Below are positions 7,779 to 16,830 of a DNA stretch of 64,000 bases, in pieces. This stretch comes from Streptomyces globosus (GTDB taxonomy: Bacteria; Actinomycetota; Actinomycetes; Streptomycetales; Streptomycetaceae). Positions within the stretch are counted from its first letter, which is position 1. The number at the start of each line of letters is the position of its first letter. A program made the translations under genes and the position numbers. The stretch covers positions 809,501-873,500 of the forward strand of contig NZ_CP030862.1 in the NCBI RefSeq assembly GCF_003325375.1, written 5' to 3'. Under the pieces are notes generated by a model, which did not search any database, was not told the origin of the DNA, and saw only the letters and a program-made list of their open reading frames with translations.

Positions 7779-8566
7779 GCAGCCTGGGCGACTCCCTGGT
7801 CATCGCGCAGAGGAACGTGCTGCGCCTGACCCGGATTCCCGAGATGGTCGTCTTCGGCCTGGTCCAGCCCATCATGTTCGTGGTGCTGTTCAGCTTCGTC
7901 TTCGGCGGCTCGATGATGATCGGCGGCTCTACGAGCGCCGCCGGCTACCGCGAGTTCCTGATGGCGGGCATCTTCGCCCAGACCGTCACCTTCGCCACGG
8001 CCGGCGCGGGCGCGGGCATCGCCGACGACATGCACAAGGGACTGATCGACCGCTTCCGCTCCCTGCCGATGGCACGCGGCGCGGTCCTCACCGGCCGCAC
8101 CCTCGCCGACCTGGCGCAGACCACGCTCACCCTCGGGGTCCTCGCGATCGTCGCGCTGCTGGTCGGCTGGCGCATCCACGAGGGCATCCCGAAGGCGCTC
8201 CTGGCCTTCGCCCTCCTGCTCCTCCTCGGCTACGCCTTCTCCTGGATCGGCGCTCTGATCGGCCTGTCCGTCCGCACGCCCGAGGCCGCCACCTCCGGGG
8301 GGCTGATCTGGCTCTTCCCGGTGACCTTCGTGTCGAACGCCTTCGTGCCCACCGAGAACATGGCGGACTGGCTCCAGCCCATCGCCGAGTGGAACCCGTT
8401 CAGCGCGACCGTCCAGGCCTGCCGCGAACTCTTCGGCAACCCGGGCGTGTCGCCGTCCGACGCCTGGCCGATGGAGCACCCGGTGGCGGCGTCGGTGCTC
8501 TGGTCGGTGCTGATCGTCACGGTGTTCCGCACGCTGGCGGTGCGCAGGTACCGCCGCGCGGAGTGA
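7775..8566 (+). CDS. ABC-2 type transporter permease (DrrB type)
   Basis: This 263-residue membrane protein has six hydrophobic spans and fits the ABC-2 permease family. The first span (VVFGLVQPIMFVVLFSFVFG) includes the conserved LVQP motif, and the signature loop near residues 165-200 includes GLSVRTPEAATSGG. The ATG overlaps the stop of the ATPase gene (ATGA), so the two are translationally coupled and should form one exporter, probably of two ATPases and two permeases. DrrAB-like pairs export hydrophobic drugs or lipids. The substrate cannot be read from sequence. A 16-bp-stem terminator follows. Confidence 0.88.
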   Translation: MSSLGDSLVIAQRNVLRLTRIPEMVVFGLVQPIMFVVLFSFVFGGSMMIGGSTSAAGYREFLMAGIFAQTVTFATAGAGAGIADDMHKGLIDRFRSLPMARGAVLTGRTLADLAQTTLTLGVLAIVALLVGWRIHEGIPKALLAFALLLLLGYAFSWIGALIGLSVRTPEAATSGGLIWLFPVTFVSNAFVPTENMADWLQPIAEWNPFSATVQACRELFGNPGVSPSDAWPMEHPVAASVLWSVLIVTVFRTLAVRRYRRAE

Positions 8567-8581
8567 GCCTGGCACCGGTAC

Positions 8582-8622
8582 GCCGCAGCCCCCTCGGACG
8601 GACGTCCCGAGGGGGCTGCGGC
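8582..8622. terminator. Strong bidirectional terminator
   Basis: A perfect 16-bp stem (GCCGCAGCCCCCTCGG at 8582-8597 paired with 8607-8622) encloses a 9-base loop, between the convergent ABC permease and greA. Confidence 0.88.
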
Positions 8623-8660
8623 ATGCGGCCGGCGGCGGAGCTGCTGGTCAGCCGGTGCGG

Positions 8661-9158
8661 TCAGCCGGTGAAGGGCTTGACGTCGAGGATCTTGACCATG
8701 GCCGTCTTGCCGTTCGGCAGCTCGTAGCCGGCCTCCTCGCCGATCTTCTTGCCGAGCACGCCGGCACCGAGCGGCGACTGCGGAGAGTAGGTCTCGATGT
8801 CCCCCGACGCGTACTCGCGGGAGGCCAGCAGGAAGGACATCGTGTCGTCCTCGTCGCCGTCGAAGGCGATCGTGACGACGGTGCCGGGGGCGACCTCGCC
8901 GTCGCTGGCCGGGGCCGTGCCGACCTTCGCGTTCTCCAGCAGCTGCGTCAGCTGGCGCACGCGGAGCTCCTGCTTGCCCTGCTCCTCCTTGGCCGCGTGG
9001 TAACCGCCGTTCTCACGCAGGTCGCCCTCCTCGCGGGCGGCTGCGATCTTCGCTGCGATCTCCGTGCGGGCGGGACCAGAGAGGTAGTCCAGCTCGGCCT
9101 TCAGCTGGTCGTACGCCGCCTGGGTCAGCCAGGTGACGCTGTCGCTCGTCTGGGTCAC
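8661..9158 (-). CDS. greA: Transcription elongation factor GreA
   Basis: This 165-residue protein rescues backtracked RNA polymerase by stimulating cleavage of the 3' end of the transcript. The N-terminal coiled coil has the acidic tip motif EEGDLRENGGYHAAKEEQ, with the Asp and Glu that hold the catalytic magnesium in the secondary channel. The C-terminal globular domain ends with the conserved SPLGAGVLGKKIGEE motif. The GTG start has a GAGGAG ribosome site seven bases upstream. A TAGGCT sequence on the minus strand at 9216-9221 may be the -10 box. Its length and motif order are normal. Confidence 0.93.
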   Translation of the reverse strand: MTQTSDSVTWLTQAAYDQLKAELDYLSGPARTEIAAKIAAAREEGDLRENGGYHAAKEEQGKQELRVRQLTQLLENAKVGTAPASDGEVAPGTVVTIAFDGDEDDTMSFLLASREYASGDIETYSPQSPLGAGVLGKKIGEEAGYELPNGKTAMVKILDVKPFTG

Positions 9159-9427
9159 GGGTGCTCCTCGTCGGTACAGGGGACTGCTTGTCCGCCGGTG
9201 GCGGGCGAAACCACGAGCCTAACAATTCGGGAAGAAAAGGGGGAGGACACCGTGTGTATGAAGTGTGTCATCGGGCCCGTGAGCAGGAAAGTGTCCGGAC
9301 GGACGTCCGAACCGGGCCGCCTCCGGCAGCGGCCGGGCCACGGGGGCCGGCCCGCGGAGACGGCAGGGAAAGCGGCGACGGAAGGGGAAGCGGAGGCGTC
9401 AGGGGAGGCGGTGGCGGAGGCGGGGGC

Positions 9428-9841
9428 TCAGCCTGCGGAGCCGGCCGCCTGGCAGCCCACGAGCTCGACCGCCGTGGCGCGCGCCGTCGTCTTCAGCGAC
9501 ACCACCTCGTCCACCCGCGACGCCCGCTGCGGGAAGGCGAAGTCGGCCCGGCCCACCTCGCCGTGGCCGCGGTCCTGGGAGATCAGGGTGCACACCCCGG
9601 CGACCGAGGCGTCCTTGCGGACCTCCAGGTGCACCTGCACCTCGGAGTCCGACACCACCTGGAACTTGATCACCTCGGCGCTGACCGTCTGACCGGCGAC
9701 GTAGTCCCAGCCGATCCAGCCGACCACGGCGAGCAGGCCGACCCCCAGCACCGAGCCGACGATCTTCAGCTTGCGGTCCGCACGCTCGTCCGCCGACCGG
9801 CCGTAGCGGCCCTCGGGCAGTCCCTCGCGCACCGTGCTCAT
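9428..9841 (-). CDS. DUF4307 membrane protein
   Basis: This 137-residue protein has a cytoplasmic N-terminus rich in Arg and Asp (EGRYGRSADERADRKLKIVG), one membrane helix at about residues 27-48 (VLGVGLLAVVGWIGWDYV) and a beta-rich extracytoplasmic domain with two cysteines that could form a disulfide. This is the layout of the actinobacterial DUF4307 family, which commonly sits next to greA and mca. Its function is unknown. It is divergent from mca, and the shared 122-base intergenic region must hold both promoters; TATAGT in the minus orientation near 9921-9926 could be its -10 box. Confidence 0.75.
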   Translation of the reverse strand: MSTVREGLPEGRYGRSADERADRKLKIVGSVLGVGLLAVVGWIGWDYVAGQTVSAEVIKFQVVSDSEVQVHLEVRKDASVAGVCTLISQDRGHGEVGRADFAFPQRASRVDEVVSLKTTARATAVELVGCQAAGSAG

Positions 9842-9963
9842 GATCGTTCCTTCCGGGAGGCCGGGCGGGCGTTGGAATTTCCGGTCTCACCCCGGAATTT
9901 TTCCACCCCCCGGTTCGGTCACTATAGAAGCCGTCCGCCTGACGAATCACAGAGGATCCTGTC

Positions 9964-10851
9964 TTGACCGAGCAGCTGCGACTGATGGCCGTCCACGCGC
10001 ACCCCGACGACGAGTCGAGCAAGGGCGCGGCCACGATGGCCAAGTACGTGTCCGAGGGGGTGCCCGTGCTGGTCGTGACCTGCACCGGCGGCGAGCGCGG
10101 CTCGATCCTGAACCCCAAGCTCCAGGGTGACAAGTACATCGAGGAGAACATCCACGAGGTCCGCGCCAAGGAGATGGAGGAGGCCCGCCAGATCCTCGGC
10201 GTCGAGCAGGAGTGGCTCGGCTACGTCGACTCCGGCCTCCCGGAGGGCGACCCGCTGCCCCCGCTGCCCGAGGGCTGCTTCGCCCTGGAGGACGTCGACG
10301 AGGCGGCCGGCCGCCTGGTGAAGAAGATCCGCGCCTTCCGGCCGCAGGTCATCACCACGTACGACGAGAACGGCGGCTACCCGCACCCCGACCACATCAT
10401 GACCCACAAGATCACGATGGTGGCGTTCGACGGCGCGGCCGACACCGGGAAGTACCCGGAGGACGAGTTCGGCCCGGCCTTCCAGCCCCAGAAGCTCTAC
10501 TACAACCAGGGCTTCAACAAGCCGCGCACCATCGCCCTGCACGAGGCGCTGCTCGCCCGCGGCATGGAGTCCCCGTACGGCGAGTGGCTGGAGCGCTGGA
10601 AGGAGTTCGAGCGCACCGAGCGGACGCTCACCACGCACGTGCCGTGCGCCGACTACTTCGAGATCCGCGACAAGGCGCTCATCGCGCACGCCACGCAGAT
10701 CGACCCCGACGGCGGCTGGTTCCGCGTCCCCATGGAGATCCAGAAGGAGGTCTGGCCCACCGAGGAGTACGAGCTCGCGAAGTCCCTCGTCGACACCTCC
10801 CTCCCCGAGTCCGACCTCTTCGCGGGCATCCGGGAGAATGTCCCGTCATGA
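9964..10851 (+). CDS. mca: Mycothiol S-conjugate amidase
   Basis: This 295-residue zinc amidase of the PIG-L/LmbE family cleaves mycothiol conjugates to glucosaminyl-inositol and a mercapturic acid, which is then exported, so it detoxifies electrophiles and drugs. The metal motif HAHPDDE is at residues 11-17 and the third ligand region, GYPHPDHIM, at about 139-147. MshB deacetylase is the near relative; the long C-terminal part (PYGEWLERW, and the WFRVP and WPTEEYELA segments) points to Mca. The start is a TTG, with the HPDDE motif at the usual distance. No ribosome site precedes it, and GAGGAT eight bases upstream may be the -10 box of a leaderless mRNA. Confidence 0.9.
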   Translation: MTEQLRLMAVHAHPDDESSKGAATMAKYVSEGVPVLVVTCTGGERGSILNPKLQGDKYIEENIHEVRAKEMEEARQILGVEQEWLGYVDSGLPEGDPLPPLPEGCFALEDVDEAAGRLVKKIRAFRPQVITTYDENGGYPHPDHIMTHKITMVAFDGAADTGKYPEDEFGPAFQPQKLYYNQGFNKPRTIALHEALLARGMESPYGEWLERWKEFERTERTLTTHVPCADYFEIRDKALIAHATQIDPDGGWFRVPMEIQKEVWPTEEYELAKSLVDTSLPESDLFAGIRENVPS

Positions 10852-11087
10852 GCGCTACCCACGCAGCACTGACGCAGCTCCTCCCGCTCGCGGGCGACAC
10901 CTTCGACAAGAACAAGGTGACCCCCGGCGTCCTGGGCTTCATCGTGTTCGCGGCCCTCGCCCTCGCGGTGTGGGGGCTGATGAAGTCGATGAACCGGCAC
11001 ATGGGCAAGGTCGACTTCCAGGAGGCCGCCGAGCCGGCACCGGCCGGTGCCTCCGGCGCATCCGGGGCGGGCGACAAGGCGGCATAG
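10848..11087 (+). CDS. Small membrane protein coupled to mca
   Basis: This 79-residue protein starts with an ATG that overlaps the mca stop (ATGA), so it is translated by coupling. It has one membrane helix at about residues 26-45 (VLGFIVFAALALAVWGLMKS), then NRHMGKVDF and an Ala/Gly/Pro-rich tail. A small membrane protein at this position after mca is a recurrent feature of Streptomyces as I recall it. No biochemical function is known; a role in membrane anchoring or export of mercapturates is only a guess from context. Confidence 0.75.
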   Translation: MSATHAALTQLLPLAGDTFDKNKVTPGVLGFIVFAALALAVWGLMKSMNRHMGKVDFQEAAEPAPAGASGASGAGDKAA

Positions 11088-11680
11088 CGCCCTCCCGCCT
11101 GCGGCGTTCCGCCGCGGGCGCGCCCCCGCCGCCTCCCCGGCCCACCGGAGGGGCGGCGTCCGCGCACGCCCGCGCCCGCGCCGCCGGGCGGCGGCGTGCG
11201 GCCGGGGGCGGACTCCCGGCGCGCGCCGCGCACGGAACCGGCGTACGGCGTCCGCGCCACGGACGCGGCGGCGTGCCGCGGGTTGCGCGGGGACGCCTGC
11301 CCCGGACGGGCCCGCCGGCCCGCGCAGCCGCCACCCCCGCCTGCCGCCACCGCGGCCGCCCCGCTGCCTCCCGCCCCGTGGCACGGCGGCGCAGCCGGCC
11401 TTCCCACCGGAGCGGCGGCCCCGGGGCGCGCGCCCGGTGTACGGGCCCGCGGATGCGCCCGGCGCAAGGCCCGGCGTACCGTGCCCGCGCCTGCCGCCCG
11501 CCCTCGGCGCCCGCGCCGCCTGCGGGCGGAGTGCCGGCCTGCACGTCCCGCGTCTGTCCCGGCTGCGGCACCAGGCCGTGCGGCTCCCGCGTGCGGGGTC
11601 GGCGTACGAAAGCCATGCCGCGGCGGCCCGCCTGAGCAGCCGGGGTGCGCGCCTCCGCAGGCGGTGCGGCGGCTGCCGCG
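11088..11680. other. 593-base GC-rich stretch with no convincing gene
   Basis: All six frames here are long because of extreme GC content, but the translations are Arg/Pro/Ala-rich low-complexity text with no conserved motif, ribosome site or codon bias towards a coding frame. It lies between two convergent genes and could hold decayed coding sequence. No simple terminator with a long perfect stem was identified. Confidence 0.5.
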
Positions 11681-14600
11681 TCAGGGCGCGGGGGGCATCG
11701 GGACGCCCATGACCTCCTGTGCGTGCAGGTCCGGGACCATCGACAGGCGCCACCCCTGCCACCCCTCCGCCGGGTCCACACCCCGCGCCAGGACCACCGC
11801 GTACGCCTCCAGGCAGTCCGCCAGCCGCCCGTCCCGCACCGGGTGCGGGGCCCCCGACAGCCGCGCGAGCTCCGCCCGCGCCTCCTCCGCGCCGCCGCCG
11901 GGCGCCGCGTACGGCAGCAGCGTGCAGCGCATGAACCGGGCCCAGTCCTCCCCGCGCCGGTCCCCGTACGAGATGAACAGCCGGGCCGCCTCCTCGCACA
12001 GGTCCAGCGCCTGCGGCGTCCGGTCGTTGCCTGCGTCGACGACCGCCAGCTCCAGGCAGGTCCACGCCTCGCCGTGGGCCAGCCCGATGCGCCGGAAGTC
12101 CGCCCGCGCGTCCACCAGCAGCTGCCGGGCGAAGCCGGAATTGCGGAGGCTGCCGGTCCGGGCCGCCCGCACGTCGCGCGTCACGCGCCCCGAGTGGTGC
12201 CGGGCGTGCGCCAGCCCGTACACGTCCCGCATCCGCGAGAACATCGTCCGGGCGCGTTCCAGCTCCCGCACGGCCTCGTCCGGCTCCCCGGCCTCCTCCA
12301 GTGCCTGCCCCAGGTAGTACAGCGTCCACGCCTCGCCGCGGGCGTCCTCCGCCTCCCGGTGCCGGGCCAGCGCCTCCCGGAGCCGCTCCACCGCCGGGCC
12401 CGGGTCGCCGTCCACCACCCGGGCCCGCCCCAGCTGCGTCATCGCCCAGGCCCGGCCGCGGTCGTCGCGGGTGCGCCCGTACAGGTCCAGCGCCCGGTGC
12501 AGCTCCTCCTCCGCCTGCGGGACCTCCCCGAGCCGCAGGTACACCTGCCCGAGCTGGAACTGCGCCCACGCCTCGCCGTGCACGCTCCCGTGCTCCCGGT
12601 GCAGCGCCAGGGAGCGCCGCAGCAGCCCGAGCGCCTCCGCCAGGCGGGCCGAGTCCCGCTCGACCGCCGCCAGCGCGTGCAGCGCCCACGCCCGGTCGCC
12701 CGCCAGCTCCGCCGGCTCCTGCAGCTCCAGCGCCTCCCGGATGCGGGCCGCGGCGTCCCGAAGCCGGCCCTGGTGGTGCAGCGTGATCCCGAGCGAGACC
12801 AGCGCCATGGCCGCCCCCGCGTCCTGCCGCGCCTCCCGGTACTGGTCCACCACCGACGACAGCGTCGTGCGGGCCCGGTCCAGCTCGCCGAGCTGGCGCG
12901 CCGCGATGCCCGTACGCCACTGCACCGACCGCACCAGACGGCCCTGGCCGGGCCGGCCCCGGCGGGCCGCCTCCACCGCCCGCGTCAGTTCGTCGATCTC
13001 CCCGAGCCGGTACAGGTCGCCGCGCAGCAGGCAGAAGTCGCACAGCGCGCCCAGCAGGTCGAGTACCGCCTGGAGGTCGTCGACGTCCCCGGCGTGGCGC
13101 AGGGCCGCCGTGATGAAGCTCGACTCCTCGTCCAGCCAGCGCAGCGCCGCCTCCAGCGAGGCGAAGCCGTGCCCGCCGAAGTGGCCGGAGCGTGTCGACG
13201 TCTGGCCGTCGACCATCCGGATCACCGCGTCCGCCAGCTGCGCGTAGTCGCGGATGAGGCGGCCGTGCGCCGCCGAGGCGCCCGCCCGGTCCCCGTCCGC
13301 CGCCAGGCGCGCCGCCGCGTAGGCGCGCACCGCGTCGTGCATGCGGAACCGCTCGCCCCGTACGTGGTCCAGGAGGCCGGCGCGGGCAAGCTCGTGCAGC
13401 AGCCGGGCGGCCTCGACCGGGCCGGTGCCGATCAGGGCGGCCGCCGCGGACGGGCCGAGGGAGGCCCGCCCGGCGAGCGTGAGCCGCCGCAACAGCCGCT
13501 GCCGGTCCTCGGGCAGCCGCCCGTACGCCCGGGCCAGCGCCCGCTCCAGCACCTGACCGGAGGGGCCCGCGCCTACGAGTACCGGGCCGGCGCCCCCGGG
13601 GGCGGTCCCGCCGGTGTCGGCGCCGGCGGGACCGTCGGCCGCCGCGGGTACGGCCCGGGCCTGGACCTCGGCCGCTCCGGCGGCGTCCTGGCCGCTGCCC
13701 GCGGCCGGTCTGCCGGCCGCTTCGCTCCCGGCGGCGGTCGCCGCGTCTGCGGCCTCGTCCCCGTGCGCCGCAGGAACGGCCGGGTGCCGGTCGGCGGTCG
13801 CCCCGGCAACGCCTCCCCTCGTGCGCTCGGGTGCCGCGGACACGGTCTGGCCTCCTGCTGCGGGGGCCCCGGCGGAGCCTTCACCCCGGGCCCCGGGCAC
13901 CCGGCCCGCGGCGGCGGGGGCCTTCCGCGGCGCGGCCGTGGGGGCCAGGGCGCGGAGGGCCAGGGGGAGGCCGGCGCCCAGGGCGACCAGTTCCGCCACG
14001 GCCGCGTCGTCCGGCCGGTCACCGGATCCGGCCCCCGCCCCCGCCCCGGCCCCGGCCGCGGCCCCGGCCCCGGCCGCGGCAGCGGCAGCGGCCGCCCGGA
14101 CCAGGTCCGCCGCCTCCGCGGCGGGCAGCGGCTGCACCGGCAGCTGATGGACCCATGCAGCGAGCCCCGGCAGCTCCAGCGGCTCCCGCGCCGTGACCAG
14201 CACCAGGCTTTCGGACCGCTCCGGCACGAGCGGACGGACCTGCTCCGCGTCCACCGCGTCGTCCAGCACCACGGTCACCGGCAGCCCCTGCAACTGCTGG
14301 TGGTACAGCTCTCCGAGCCGCCGCACCTGCTGCTCCGCGGACGAGCCCTCGCGGAAGAGCAGCTGCTCGCGCGGCGCGCCCAGCCGGTTCAGCAGGTGCA
14401 GCAGGGCCTCCCGTACCGGCAGCGGTGTCCGCCCGCCGGGCGAGCCGCCGCGCAGGTCCACCACGCACGCGCCGCGGAACTGGTCCCGCAGCGCGTCCGC
14501 CGCCCGCAGGGCCAGCGCCGTCCGGCCGACGCCCGGCCCGCCGTGCAGGACGACCACCACCGGCCGGGTCTCCGTACTGGCCCGCGCCGCCTGCACCCAC

Positions 14601-15304
14601 TGCGCGATCCGGGCCAGTTCGGCCCGCCGGCCCGTGAACCCCGCGGCCGGCTCCGGGAGCTGCCCGAAGGACTGCTCCAGCACGCTGCGCCGCCGCGCCT
14701 GCGCACTGCGGTCGCCGCCGCGCAGCGGCGGTACCGCGGCCGCCGGCCGCGGTAGCCGGGGCGCGCGGGCCGCGGCCGCCACCGCGCGCTGCTGCTCCAG
14801 GAACGGCCGTATCCCGCGCACCTCAAGAGCCGTCAGCCACTTCAGCCGCAGCTGTTCGGGCCCGCCGGGCCGTCCCCGTTCGCCGGCCCGCCGGTTCGCG
14901 GCAGGCAGGTGCCCGGCCGTCACCTTCGCGACGGCCGCCGCCGCGCCCGCGACCCCGGTGACGGCCCCGGCGGTCAGCGCCGCCCCGACCGGGAACCCGA
15001 GCGACAGGTCCGCGCCGGCCGCGGCGGCCGCCGCCACCGCCGTCACCAGCAGCGCCGTCGAGGTGTTCTGCCGCCGGAAGGCCTCGCCGAGCGACTCCGC
15101 CCCGGCGTCCGAGGCGTCCAGCGCCCGTACGTACGCCTCGTACTCCTCGGCGGCGCTCGCCGCGAGGGAGTCCAGCGACTCCAGCCCGCGGGTCAGCAGC
15201 GCGGCCCTGTCGAACGGCGCCCCCGCACCGGCTGCCCGCCGGGCCTCTTCGTCCACGGCCCGCTCCAGCAGCCGCTCGGCCTCACCGCGATGGCTGTCCC
15301 GCAT
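11681..15304 (-). CDS. STAND-type NTPase with membrane segment and TPR repeats
   Basis: This 1207-residue protein begins with a helical region, then two hydrophobic stretches at about residues 80-125 that may span the membrane. The NB-ARC-like ATPase domain starts near residue 230; its P-loop reads HGGPGVGRTAL, with Arg where Walker A normally has Lys. Walker B-like VTVVLDD and the GLPLALRAL motif follow near 450. A low-complexity Ala/Gly/Pro insert of about 130 residues then interrupts the helical part, before a winged-helix-like LLRRLTLAGR segment. The C-terminal 450 residues are TPR repeats. STAND proteins oligomerise on ligand binding, as in AfsR-like regulators or anti-phage Avs proteins. 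No effector domain is recognisable. The ATG at 15304 has GAGGGG six bases upstream. Confidence 0.78.
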   Translation of the reverse strand: MRDSHRGEAERLLERAVDEEARRAAGAGAPFDRAALLTRGLESLDSLAASAAEEYEAYVRALDASDAGAESLGEAFRRQNTSTALLVTAVAAAAAAGADLSLGFPVGAALTAGAVTGVAGAAAAVAKVTAGHLPAANRRAGERGRPGGPEQLRLKWLTALEVRGIRPFLEQQRAVAAAARAPRLPRPAAAVPPLRGGDRSAQARRRSVLEQSFGQLPEPAAGFTGRRAELARIAQWVQAARASTETRPVVVVLHGGPGVGRTALALRAADALRDQFRGACVVDLRGGSPGGRTPLPVREALLHLLNRLGAPREQLLFREGSSAEQQVRRLGELYHQQLQGLPVTVVLDDAVDAEQVRPLVPERSESLVLVTAREPLELPGLAAWVHQLPVQPLPAAEAADLVRAAAAAAAAGAGAAAGAGAGAGAGSGDRPDDAAVAELVALGAGLPLALRALAPTAAPRKAPAAAGRVPGARGEGSAGAPAAGGQTVSAAPERTRGGVAGATADRHPAVPAAHGDEAADAATAAGSEAAGRPAAGSGQDAAGAAEVQARAVPAAADGPAGADTGGTAPGGAGPVLVGAGPSGQVLERALARAYGRLPEDRQRLLRRLTLAGRASLGPSAAAALIGTGPVEAARLLHELARAGLLDHVRGERFRMHDAVRAYAAARLAADGDRAGASAAHGRLIRDYAQLADAVIRMVDGQTSTRSGHFGGHGFASLEAALRWLDEESSFITAALRHAGDVDDLQAVLDLLGALCDFCLLRGDLYRLGEIDELTRAVEAARRGRPGQGRLVRSVQWRTGIAARQLGELDRARTTLSSVVDQYREARQDAGAAMALVSLGITLHHQGRLRDAAARIREALELQEPAELAGDRAWALHALAAVERDSARLAEALGLLRRSLALHREHGSVHGEAWAQFQLGQVYLRLGEVPQAEEELHRALDLYGRTRDDRGRAWAMTQLGRARVVDGDPGPAVERLREALARHREAEDARGEAWTLYYLGQALEEAGEPDEAVRELERARTMFSRMRDVYGLAHARHHSGRVTRDVRAARTGSLRNSGFARQLLVDARADFRRIGLAHGEAWTCLELAVVDAGNDRTPQALDLCEEAARLFISYGDRRGEDWARFMRCTLLPYAAPGGGAEEARAELARLSGAPHPVRDGRLADCLEAYAVVLARGVDPAEGWQGWRLSMVPDLHAQEVMGVPMPPAP

Positions 15305-15463
15305 CGGCATCCCCTCAAGAGAGCTCCGGCAACGTGCCCCAAGTGTGGGACCGCACCCCCCGATGCGCGACACAACTTGAGCGAGATCAGAGCCAGTTGA
15401 CCCCGCACCCGCCCCCACGGCGCATATATCCACGCCCGGCCCCCGCCGGCGCCCGCCCGCGCC

Positions 15464-15907
15464 CTACGGCGCCGTCGGCAGCGGCTTGGGCGGGTAGCTG
15501 CGCAGGACGAGGGAGGTGGTGACCGCTCCGTGGCGGGCGAGGGAGTCCACGATCTGCTCCAGCCGTTCGGCATGGGAGCAGTGGACGTCGAGCACCAGGC
15601 AGTCCTCGCCGGTGACGCGCAGGGTCGAGACGACCTCGGGAATCCGGGCGGCGAGGGCGAGTGCCTGGGCCAGCTGCGCGTGGGTGGTGCGCAGCCGGAC
15701 GAGGGCGTGGATGTTCAACCCGACCGCGGCGGGGGCGACGACGGCGCGGTAGCCGGTGATGACCCCGTTCTTCTCCAGGCGCTGGATGCGGGCGCCGGCC
15801 GCCGGCTGGGACAGCCCGACCCGCCGTCCGACCGCGGCTCCGGTGAGCCGGCCGTCGGCCTGGAGCAGGTCCAGGATGGCCCGGTCGATCGCGTCGAGTG
15901 ATTCCAT
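15464..15907 (-). CDS. Lrp/AsnC-family regulator
   Basis: This 147-residue protein has an N-terminal helix-turn-helix (LDAIDRAILDLLQADGRLTG then RVGLSQPAAGARIQRLEKNG) and a C-terminal RAM ligand-binding domain (HALVRLRTTHAQLAQALALA, VTGEDCLVLDVHC). Family members sense amino acids and regulate their metabolism or transport as octamers. The start has a GGGGGAGA ribosome site. It is divergent from the small alpha/beta hydrolase gene 123 bases away and may control it. No target for its own operator could be identified with confidence. Confidence 0.88.
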   Translation of the reverse strand: MESLDAIDRAILDLLQADGRLTGAAVGRRVGLSQPAAGARIQRLEKNGVITGYRAVVAPAAVGLNIHALVRLRTTHAQLAQALALAARIPEVVSTLRVTGEDCLVLDVHCSHAERLEQIVDSLARHGAVTTSLVLRSYPPKPLPTAP

Positions 15908-16030
15908 CGTTGTCTCCCCCACTTTCCTTGCAACCGCTTGCCCGGCCCGGTCGTCCGCGCCGGCCCGCCGAGAATCGCCCCAGGGCGCCCCTGCGGAGTG
16001 CGGGGGCCGCGACGGGAACGGCGGTGGACG

Positions 16031-16576
16031 ATGGTCGCGTACGTCATCATCCCTGGGATCGACGGCTCGGATGAGCGGCACTGGCAGAGCCTGTGGGAGA
16101 AGCGGTGGGGGAGCTCGGCGGTCCGGATCGCGCCGGCCTCCTGGAGCTGGCCCGACCTGCCGGACTGGGCCGCCGCGATCCAGGCCGCCCACGAGACCGC
16201 CTCCCGGCGTGACGACCGGGTGGCGCTGGTGGCGCACAGCCTCGGCTGCTGGGCGGCCGCGCACTGGCTGGAGCAGGCGCGACCCGGCGCGGTGGCGGCG
16301 CTCCTCGTCGCGCCCCCCGACCCGCGGGGGCCGGCGTTCCCCCGCCAGGCCGCACCGACGTTTGCGGGCCTGTCCGCCCGCCCCCTGCCCTGCCCCAGCC
16401 TGATGGTGGCAAGCGACGACGACCCCTACTGCGGCCCGAAGGCGTCCGCGTCCTTCGCCCACGGGTGGCGGGCGCGCGCCCACCTCGTCGAAGGCCACGG
16501 CCACATCAACTCCGCCGGCGGCCTCGGCGACTGGCCGACGGGCCTGGAGCTCCTCCACGGGCTCGTCGACGGCTGA
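16031..16576 (+). CDS. Small alpha/beta hydrolase, RBBP9/YdeN family
   Basis: This 181-residue serine hydrolase begins with the family motif VIIPGIDGSDERHWQSLWE. The nucleophile is the serine of VAHSLGCWAAAHW, and the catalytic histidine is in GHGHINSAGGLGDWP near the C-terminus. Its length is typical. Relatives are minimal alpha/beta hydrolases of poorly known substrate. The ATG at 16031 is the first one compatible with the conserved N-terminus; the ribosome site is weak (GGTGG). It is divergent from the Lrp regulator, the probable controller. A GGTGG-CCG-CCACC palindrome lies downstream at 16664-16676. Confidence 0.82.
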   Translation: MVAYVIIPGIDGSDERHWQSLWEKRWGSSAVRIAPASWSWPDLPDWAAAIQAAHETASRRDDRVALVAHSLGCWAAAHWLEQARPGAVAALLVAPPDPRGPAFPRQAAPTFAGLSARPLPCPSLMVASDDDPYCGPKASASFAHGWRARAHLVEGHGHINSAGGLGDWPTGLELLHGLVDG

Positions 16577-16830
16577 GCCGATCCAGACGCCGGACGCCCG
16601 GTCAGGACATCCAGCCCGCGCGCGACGCCCGACACGGCGGCGGCGCCCCCTTTTACAACAAGTGGTGGCCGCCACCGGCCAGGGCGGGCGGCCCCTGACG
16701 GTCTTCCAACTCAACGGCGGTTCGCCCTCCACTCGGTGGACCGGGCGTGGCTTGTGCCGCATTTCAGGAAAGCGCCAGTCTGAGGCCCATCGCTTCCATA
16801 CCCTTTCCCCCGGCAGCAGGGAGGATTGTC

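Noticed and set aside
9865..9905. GGAATTTCCGG and CCGGAATTTTTCC as an operator between DUF4307 and mca
   Set aside because: The arms do not pair cleanly and no regulator is near; it may be chance in an AT-richer promoter.
11088..11680. A gene in the gap after the small membrane protein
   Set aside because: All frames give Arg/Pro-rich low-complexity text without a ribosome site or family motif.
11645..14755. A plus-strand frame of over 1000 codons opposite the STAND gene
   Set aside because: The translation lacks recognisable motifs and is typical of antisense frames in high-GC DNA; the minus-strand frame has the P-loop and TPR repeats.
16664..16676. GGTGG-CCG-CCACC palindrome as the Lrp operator
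   Set aside because: It lies behind the hydrolase gene and not in the divergent promoter region; a weak hairpin is as likely.
16755..16775. Weak likeness of CCGCATTTCAGGAAAG to the segment near the DUF255 mosaic boundary (CCGCACTTCGAGAAGA) as an att-site pair
   Set aside because: The match is short and broken, about what chance gives in this composition; it needs comparison with an empty site.
16747..16830. N-terminal extension of the integrase from an upstream GTG
   Set aside because: There is no ribosome site there, whereas AGGGAGGA sits at the right distance from the GTG at 16831.
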